DNA from: a virus
Length of the DNA stretch: 37,035 nt
IMG/VR virus record: IMGVR_UViG_3300030099_000795
Coordinates: 1-37,035 of that record
Reading direction: 5' to 3' (one strand)
Shown in pieces: positions 32,226 through 37,035 of the stretch. The number at the start of each line of letters is the position of its first letter. Position 1 is the first letter of the stretch. The notes under the pieces are model-generated. The model saw nothing but the letters and a program-made list of their open reading frames with translations. It was not told the DNA's origin and did not search any database. A program made the translations under genes and the position numbers.

Positions 32226-32753
32226 ATGAGAGATTACAAAAAGTTATATAGAGAGGCGAAAGGCGATATGCCTCGCATCTATGTTGACATGGATGGAGTG
32301 TTATGTGATTTTGTTCTTGCTGCTAAAAGAGCAACAGGACAAAATTGGGTTGGTCTCAGGTCTGGTCAAGATTGGGAAGCCATAAGAAATACTAAAAATT
32401 TTTGGGCAAATATGCCCTGGACTAGAGATGGTAAACAACTCTGGTCATATATCAAGAAATTTCAACCTCATATTTTATCAGCATTTAGTCCAGATGATCC
32501 GAACTGTAAACCAGGTAAGATGAGATGGTTAAGAAAAGAGATAGGATATACGCAAAATTTTATGATAAATCTAGTGAGGCGTAGAGAAAAGAAAGACTTT
32601 GCTATGAGAGGTGGTGATGTGGGTAGAAAACCTGCAATTTTAATTGATGACTACCCTAAAAATGTAACACAATTTAGGGCAGCTGGGGGTATAGGAATAT
32701 TACATACAAATACTTCATCTACTATAAATCGGTTGAAGAAGATTGGTTTTTGA
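32226..32753 (+). CDS. HAD-family phosphatase, 5'(3')-deoxyribonucleotidase-like
   Basis: This 175-residue protein has an RIYVDMDGVLCDF motif with the two HAD aspartates (D21, D23) and a late AILIDDYPKN motif. Length and motif context fit the 5' nucleotidase, deoxy (NT5C-type) group, which removes phosphate from nucleotides. The N-terminus MRDYKKLYREAKG is an extension before the HAD core and resembles the late-protein peptides. It may alter host nucleotide pools, or act as an injected enzyme. Confidence 0.85.
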   Translation: MRDYKKLYREAKGDMPRIYVDMDGVLCDFVLAAKRATGQNWVGLRSGQDWEAIRNTKNFWANMPWTRDGKQLWSYIKKFQPHILSAFSPDDPNCKPGKMRWLRKEIGYTQNFMINLVRRREKKDFAMRGGDVGRKPAILIDDYPKNVTQFRAAGGIGILHTNTSSTINRLKKIGF

Positions 32754-32759
32754 TAAATA
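32752..32759 (+). promoter_or_regulatory. Late-like box GATAAATA
   Basis: This is a one-base variant of TATAAATA. The expected start near 32765 is next to a ten-base palindrome (GTTAATTAAC, 32766-32775), and an AAGGAGAG ribosome site precedes the gene at 32810. Confidence 0.5.
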
Positions 32760-32809
32760 GTAGCAGTTAATTAACAAAAGAAACAAACTTATTAATAAGG
32801 AGAGATAAT

Positions 32810-33475
32810 ATGCCTTTATGGGGAAATTCAGATGCCGTTGAAGCGAAACCTAAACACTTCACGGATGCTGAAAAATTAAATGTTTACGCAACTGAAAAAG
32901 GTTGGGTAAAGAAAATTACAGGGACTGGTGGACGAGCTGGTCGAATACAAGAAGAAATTATTGTAGCGATTGGCGATTTAAGTACCTCTCTAAACCTTGC
33001 AGACATTACAGCGATTGATTTTGATATAACAGCGTTTGATAAGTCTGATGGCGGAACGCTAAGTGTAACAGTTACTTTCAACGAAGAAGTTGAAGTTGCT
33101 ACAGACGGTGGTACACCAACATTAACAGTAGTAAATGATACCAATTCAAATCATACATTATCATATACTAGTGGTTCTGGAACAAACAGACTTACATTTC
33201 AACTTGCAATTGCAGCTGGTAACGCTGCTACAGACGCTGGTGATGAGCTTTCAATCGGTGCAAATGCAATCGCTTTAAATAGTGGTTTCATTACTGAGAA
33301 AGCAACTGAAAAATTTGTTTTAGAAGCAGGAACTAATGACGGTAGTGCTGACGAGTTCATAGAACTAGAAGGTAATACTGCTGGTCTTATCATGCAAGAA
33401 CAAAATACAGCTTCTACAATTACTAACTCAGCTGCAATAGGTACTGCTGCTGGAACAATTACTGTAACTGCGTAA
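32810..33475 (+). CDS. Virion structural protein with Ig-like domain
   Basis: This 221-residue protein starts MPLWGNSDAVEAKPKHF, an N-terminus familiar from marine T4-like phage structural proteins. The middle has a bacterial Ig-like beta pattern (GTLSVTVTFNEEVEV, TPTLTVVND, NRLTFQLAIAAG), and the C-terminus is a Thr/Ala-rich beta repeat. It is acidic and beta-rich, unlike its Lys-rich neighbours. It may decorate the head or form part of a fibre or tail. It has a good AAGGAG ribosome site. Confidence 0.82.
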   Translation: MPLWGNSDAVEAKPKHFTDAEKLNVYATEKGWVKKITGTGGRAGRIQEEIIVAIGDLSTSLNLADITAIDFDITAFDKSDGGTLSVTVTFNEEVEVATDGGTPTLTVVNDTNSNHTLSYTSGSGTNRLTFQLAIAAGNAATDAGDELSIGANAIALNSGFITEKATEKFVLEAGTNDGSADEFIELEGNTAGLIMQEQNTASTITNSAAIGTAAGTITVTA

Positions 33476-33484
33476 TAAAACTAT

Positions 33485-33492
33485 TATAAATA
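33485..33492 (+). promoter_or_regulatory. T4-type late promoter TATAAATA
   Basis: This exact late core has its start expected near 33498, at the foot of the 5' hairpin described next. Confidence 0.7.
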
Positions 33493-33495
33493 TTC

Positions 33496-33580
33496 GTATA
33501 GGGCATTAGTGCCCTATGCAATTGATCCCTTACGAGATAACATCAATGTATGGGCTAATATTCCCCGAATACATAAGGGG
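33496..33580 (+). promoter_or_regulatory. Structured 5' leader of late structural gene
   Basis: ATAGGGCA (33498-33505) pairs with TGCCCTAT (33510-33517) around a TTAG loop, with two more pairs outside. A second hairpin pairs CCCC (33563-33566) with GGGG (33577-33580). A 5' terminal hairpin could stabilise the late message. Confidence 0.6.
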
Positions 33581-33600
33581 TAACAAAATGGGAGAAAAAA

Positions 33601-34152
33601 ATGGCTGATAAAAAAATCACCGCTTTAACTTCATTAGGAACTGCGACAGCAAGAGAAGATTTACTTCATGTTGTTGATGATCCTTCTGGAACACCAATAA
33701 ATAAAAAAGTAACTATCGCTGAGATGGAAAATGCTCTAAGAGCACCTGTATCTTTAGCAGATACTGCTTCTATCACAGCAACTGCTGCTACTAACGCAGG
33801 AAGAACAAACGCTTTTCCTGACACATCACAAAATACAACTGTAACTCTACCAACACCAAGTGCTGGTCTGACTTTCAGATTTATTTACGCTGGTGCGGCT
33901 GCAGACGCTACAGATCACATCATCAAAACTACTGGTAACACTTTATTCTTTAAAGGTGCTCTAGTACACCACGATACTAACCAGACTGGTCAAACATCTG
34001 CTACAGTATTCTCTGATGGTAACTCAAACAGTATTCTAACATTAGCAACACCTTCTGCTTATGTAATCGACATCGTTGGACAATCTTCAACTGTCTATTT
34101 CATTTCAGGTTTCGTTGCTGACGATACTGCTCCAGCATTCTCTGACGCCTAA
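33601..34152 (+). CDS. Virion structural protein, fibre/decoration type
   Basis: This 183-residue protein begins [20 protein letters not shown], a segment seen at the N-terminus of many phage tail-fibre and structural proteins, followed by [22 protein letters not shown]. The rest is Ala/Thr-rich beta sequence with aromatic residues near the end ([19 protein letters not shown]). It has an AAAATGGGAG leader and a strong late promoter, so it is probably abundant in the particle. The exact position in the virion is not clear. Confidence 0.82.
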   Translation: MADKKITALTSLGTATAREDLLHVVDDPSGTPINKKVTIAEMENALRAPVSLADTASITATAATNAGRTNAFPDTSQNTTVTLPTPSAGLTFRFIYAGAAADATDHIIKTTGNTLFFKGALVHHDTNQTGQTSATVFSDGNSNSILTLATPSAYVIDIVGQSSTVYFISGFVADDTAPAFSDA

Positions 34153-34184
34153 TAGTTAGAGTAAGTTGGTTACTTAAAACTTTT

Positions 34185-34204
34185 AGAGGGCCTTCGGGCC
34201 CTCT
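34185..34204 (+). terminator. Hairpin terminator with TTCG loop
   Basis: AGAGGGCC (34185-34192) pairs perfectly with GGCCCTCT (34197-34204) around TTCG. It follows the structural gene and is a textbook strong hairpin, with only a weak T-run. Confidence 0.85.
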
Positions 34205-34226
34205 TACTTAATAGAATGGAGATGTT

Positions 34227-34460
34227 ATGAGTATAACTAAAGAACAAATTGAATTGAGAAAGTCTAACTTAGAGAAAGACTTTCAAAATGTGAAACAACA
34301 AATTGAAGAAGGTCAAGTCAAGATCAATACTATGAGAAATAATTTGAATGCCTTGGCAGGTGCAATACAACAATGTGATGTATTCTTAAAAGAGATTGCA
34401 GACAAAGACGCACCAATGCCAGCAGAAAAACAACAAGCTCTTGATATTGCGACTTCATAG
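34227..34460 (+). CDS. Small coiled-coil protein
   Basis: This 77-residue protein is almost wholly helical (EQIELRKSNLEKDFQNVKQQI and LNALAGAIQQCDVFLKEI). It looks like a phage tail or head accessory coiled coil. It resembles the small protein at 21540 in layout. It starts after a terminator and GGAG. The function is unknown. Confidence 0.8.
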   Translation: MSITKEQIELRKSNLEKDFQNVKQQIEEGQVKINTMRNNLNALAGAIQQCDVFLKEIADKDAPMPAEKQQALDIATS

Positions 34461-34472
34461 GAGAAAAGATTA

Positions 34473-34646
34473 ATGGACAAACTAACACAGGAAGAATTAA
34501 ACGGTCTATCGCCAAGAGCGAGAAAGCAATACGAAGATTCTAACGAGGTTCTTTCTGAAATAACAACAGAAAATCCTAATAAAGATTTAGTTGTTGAAGA
34601 AGATAAACCTAAAAAGAAAAAGGAAAAACAAAATGAAGAGCTTTAA
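34473..34646 (+). CDS. Short acidic/basic hypothetical protein
   Basis: This 57-residue protein starts MDKLTQEELNGLSPRARKQYE, then an acidic stretch and a Lys-rich run (KPKKKKEKQN). It has an AGGAG ribosome site and overlaps the next gene by 14 bases. The family is not recognised. Confidence 0.6.
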   Translation: MDKLTQEELNGLSPRARKQYEDSNEVLSEITTENPNKDLVVEEDKPKKKKEKQNEEL

Positions 34647-35070
34647 ACAATTTAATGAAGCAGGATATACAGATAGATTTGCTCATCAATCAGTAGAAGA
34701 TGATAATGTGGGTATCTTTGATATTGCAAATCCTGAATCACTAAAAAGAGTTAATGCTTTTGTAGGTGCAATCGCTGATAAAGAATATTTACAACCAGAC
34801 GCTGCTATGCACCAATTAGCGATGAGACTAGAAACTATTGGTTTAAGATATACTGTACCAAAAATTGATGGTAACAATGGTAAATCAGTAGTAGAAGTTT
34901 CTCAGTTTGGTGGAAGATATGGCAAGACATCTGATAACACTACTTCAGGTGAAGGTGATATTGAAAACGGCGATGGTATTTCTCATAGAAAAGAAGGTGG
35001 TTTAAAACTGGAATTTAATTGGGAAAAACAATCTAACAACACTTACAAAGTATTTGCAAATTTAGTTTAA
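34633..35070 (+). CDS. Hypothetical protein with MKSFxxF start
   Basis: This protein has 145 residues from the ATG at 34633. It begins MKSFKQFNEAGYTD, matching the late-protein peptide. The body has IFDIANPESLKRVNAFVGAIADKEYLQP and AMHQLAMRLETIGLRY, a mixed helical domain, then a beta end (LKLEFNWEKQSNNTYKVF). I do not recognise an enzyme motif. It probably belongs to the head-associated group. A longer reading from a TTG at 34591 runs through the previous gene and is less likely. Confidence 0.82.
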   Translation: MKSFKQFNEAGYTDRFAHQSVEDDNVGIFDIANPESLKRVNAFVGAIADKEYLQPDAAMHQLAMRLETIGLRYTVPKIDGNNGKSVVEVSQFGGRYGKTSDNTTSGEGDIENGDGISHRKEGGLKLEFNWEKQSNNTYKVFANLV

Positions 35071-35074
35071 TTAA

Positions 35075-35096
35075 GTACATATATATTGATATGTAC
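35075..35096 (+). terminator. Possible hairpin between late genes
   Basis: GTACATAT (35075-35082) pairs with ATATGTAC (35089-35096). There is no long T-run, so it may be a weak terminator or a processing site. Confidence 0.5.
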
Positions 35097-35110
35097 AGAT
35101 TGGTTTTATT

Positions 35111-35479
35111 ATGAGTGATTTTAAAGAGTTGACACCTGAGAACATCAATATGTTTGCTATCAAACATTATGATAATCCTCATTGTATTGACGAAAAAGAG
35201 TTCTTAGATGATATGAAACGATTTAAATATCTGAAAAGATTATTTAGAAAGTATGATACAACTAAAGAATTAAAATCAAGATTAATAATCAATCACATAA
35301 TTATTCTTGCAAATGTATTTGGTATTGATGCTGCCACTACTTTATTATTTTTTAAAATAGATAGAAAACATTGGCCATTATTAAAAACTATTCTTGTGTT
35401 TCTACATTATATGCCAGAAAACGATATGACAGATATAAGAATAAATCAAAAAGTTATGAGTGAGTTAGGAAAAATATGA
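35111..35479 (+). CDS. Conserved T4-like hypothetical protein
   Basis: This 122-residue all-helical protein has NPHCIDEKEFLDDMKRFKYLKRLFRKY, LKSRLIINHIIILANVFG and a final ILVFLHYMPEND. This pattern recurs across T4-like and jumbo phages in late operons; I recall a DUF7207-like family but have not searched. It overlaps the next gene by four bases. The role is unknown. Confidence 0.8.
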   Translation: MSDFKELTPENINMFAIKHYDNPHCIDEKEFLDDMKRFKYLKRLFRKYDTTKELKSRLIINHIIILANVFGIDAATTLLFFKIDRKHWPLLKTILVFLHYMPENDMTDIRINQKVMSELGKI

Positions 35480-36018
35480 GCAGAGTTATAGACGCATTTA
35501 TTGCTTATAGAATATTAAAACTTCTAGTAACACCTTTCAATAAAACAGACGCATTTAAATTAGGTATCATAGATGATAAAGGTAAAGTTTTAATTAAATC
35601 TAAACAAATTACAAATCAAAGACAAAGAAAAGCATATACATTACTCATTCGTTTTGTATTCAATCTCAAAAAATTATTAGCAAAAGTAGGAATTAGAGGA
35701 CCATTAGGTACTGCAGCTGCAGCTGCACTTGCATTTTTCAAAGAAGAAAATGGTCAAAATGATTATGTAGAACAAGTGGTTTACAAACACTTAAAAGAAA
35801 AAGGTTTTGAGTTTGAAGTAAATGAGAACTATGGTGAGTTATTAAGACCTGGTACATATAGAGTTAAACGCAATATTACAGATTTAGAAGGTGATATAGT
35901 CATAAATATAGATGAAGAAGTTATATTTGAAGGTAAAACAGATACTATTATGGGATATGATGTTTTCAAATATAAGAATGTATATTTAACTACGGAGGAC
36001 TTATATGCCAACGCCTAA
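35476..36018 (+). CDS. Conserved T4-like hypothetical protein
   Basis: This 180-residue protein has an N-terminal half reading VIDAFIAYRILKLLVTPFNKTDAFKLGIIDDKGK, with helices and an Ala-rich segment (GTAAAAALAFF). The C-terminal half is beta-rich (YRVKRNITDLEGDIVINIDEEVIF). Proteins of this form commonly follow the previous gene in T4-like phages. The function is unknown. It overlaps the next gene by 14 bases. Confidence 0.8.
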   Translation: MSRVIDAFIAYRILKLLVTPFNKTDAFKLGIIDDKGKVLIKSKQITNQRQRKAYTLLIRFVFNLKKLLAKVGIRGPLGTAAAAALAFFKEENGQNDYVEQVVYKHLKEKGFEFEVNENYGELLRPGTYRVKRNITDLEGDIVINIDEEVIFEGKTDTIMGYDVFKYKNVYLTTEDLYANA

Positions 36019-36961
36019 TACTAGAGACGCTATGAGAAGATTTCGAGCAGGTAAAGCAGGATTTACAGATAAAGCACATCTAAAAGCAAAAGGTTTAATA
36101 CCTAGAGCAGATGGCACGAAAAGAAAGTCTGATAAGTATAAAGAAGAATTAGACAAAGGCGATACAGCACAAGTCAAAACAGTTATTAAAGGTCTTAAAA
36201 AGGCAAGTGGTCTACACGCTAAACAAGCAAAGTCATTAGAAAAACAAATTGATGATGATATGGATAGACAACCACAAGATAAAGATGTTAAGAAAGTAAA
36301 AGGTACACAACCTAAAAAATACTATAAAACATTAGATAAAAAAACAAAAAAGAAAAGAGCAGATTTTTTCAAGACAAGAAAACCTTATCGTAAATCAGAT
36401 GATGATGACGATTACAAACCAGCACCTGGTGACGCTAAGGCAAAAACAAAACCATCTACTTTTACTAAGAAGTTTAAGAAGATGTATGGCGAAGATGCCC
36501 CAGCAAATGCTACAGGTACAGCAGTCGCAGGAACAGGTGATGATTCATCAACAGTAGTAATAAAGAAAAAGAAAGATAAGGAAACAATGAGAGATAGACT
36601 ATTAAGAAGATTTAAAATTAAAGAGACTATCGACAGAACTATTCCAGACTTAGAAATACCAAAAGACGAAATCAAAGAAAAAGCAAAAATGATGAAAGCG
36701 ATGGCGATGAAATCTGAGGTAAGTTTAGATGAGACTATCAAGGCAGTACAAAATAAAGCAAAGAAAACTGGTATGCCTTACTCTATTCTGAAACAAGTTT
36801 ACAATCGAGGTATGGCTGCATGGAAAGGTGGTCATAGACCTGGTGCAACTCAACAACAATGGGCACTTGCTAGAGTAAATAGTTTTGTAACTAAATCATC
36901 TGGAACATGGGGCGGCGCTGATAAAGACTTGGCGAAAAAAGTTCGAGCTGCCAAAAAGTAG
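36005..36961 (+). CDS. DUF5824-like late protein
   Basis: This 318-residue protein is strongly Lys/Asp-rich in its first two-thirds, including an SDDDDDYKPAPGDAKAK linker. The C-terminus has GMPYSILKQVYNRGMAAWK and RPGATQQQWALARVNSFV, the core of a module I recall as DUF5824, common in phage head-region proteins. A KMMKAMAMK run echoes the Met-rich gene. It probably binds nucleic acid or acts in the head; this is inference. It is followed directly by the next start. Confidence 0.78.
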   Translation: MPTPNTRDAMRRFRAGKAGFTDKAHLKAKGLIPRADGTKRKSDKYKEELDKGDTAQVKTVIKGLKKASGLHAKQAKSLEKQIDDDMDRQPQDKDVKKVKGTQPKKYYKTLDKKTKKKRADFFKTRKPYRKSDDDDDYKPAPGDAKAKTKPSTFTKKFKKMYGEDAPANATGTAVAGTGDDSSTVVIKKKKDKETMRDRLLRRFKIKETIDRTIPDLEIPKDEIKEKAKMMKAMAMKSEVSLDETIKAVQNKAKKTGMPYSILKQVYNRGMAAWKGGHRPGATQQQWALARVNSFVTKSSGTWGGADKDLAKKVRAAKK

Positions 36962-37035
36962 ATGTCAAAATCATATAAAGAATTTGTCAAAGAATATGGC
37001 ATGGGATACAATGCTTTGTATATGAAACCCATGGC
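36962..37035 (+). CDS. Partial gene with MSKSYKEF start, cut by window
   Basis: Only the first 24 residues are present, MSKSYKEFVKEYGMGYNA onward. The start lies one base after the previous stop. The N-terminus fits the late-protein peptide group, so the group extends beyond the window. Confidence 0.65.
   Translation, partial: MSKSYKEFVKEYGMGYNALYMKPM

Overview
The window is a gene-dense, AT-rich stretch of a tailed-phage genome. Every supported gene lies on the + strand. The replication block has T4-type order: sliding clamp gp45, clamp loader gp44 and gp62, RegA, family B polymerase gp43, UvsX, helicase gp41. The low GC, the accessory genes (peptide deformylase, Hsp20, CobS-like AAA+ ATPase, 2OG oxygenases, ribosomal protein bS21) and the absence of photosynthesis genes suggest a marine T4-like myovirus. 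It is most like phages of SAR11-type alphaproteobacteria or the related cyanomyoviruses. The host is an inference; no host gene fixes it.

Layout. 1-3.8 kb: accessory enzymes (deformylase, small membrane protein, two acetyltransferase-like proteins, a 2OG oxygenase, a methyltransferase). 3.9-8.0 kb: a CobT/CobS-like pair, made of a VWA protein with an HExxH motif and a MoxR/CobS-type AAA+ ATPase, plus a small protein repeating the ATPase's N-terminal domain. 8.0-9.7 kb: an unknown protein, bS21, a winged-helix-like protein, a structured non-coding stretch and Hsp20. 9.7-21.5 kb: the replication and recombination core. Two methyltransferases and a RimK-like ATP-grasp/retropepsin fusion are inserted into it. 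21.5-23.1 kb: small proteins, a DUF1599/Nmad1-like protein and a second 2OG oxygenase. 23.1-37 kb: a late region with T4-type TATAAATA boxes, two probable virion proteins and many proteins that begin with a short MKSFxxF-like peptide.

How it fits together. Early and replication genes are punctuated by GCTTGAC-N17-TATAAT-like promoters and compact hairpin terminators. The late region uses TATAAATA boxes, which fits a gp45-dependent late switch. The N-terminal peptides resemble the capsid-targeting peptide of T4 internal proteins, so part of the late region may encode cargo packaged in the head and injected: a ligase-like protein, a nucleotidyltransferase/cytidylyltransferase fusion, a HAD phosphatase and a giant Met/Lys-rich protein. 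The other strongest leads are a predicted H-type pseudoknot with competing pairings between bS21 and the next gene, a methyltransferase sharing a PCNA-box-like C-terminus with the DNA polymerase, and a set of proteins aimed at the ribosome or nascent chain (bS21, RimK-like, deformylase).
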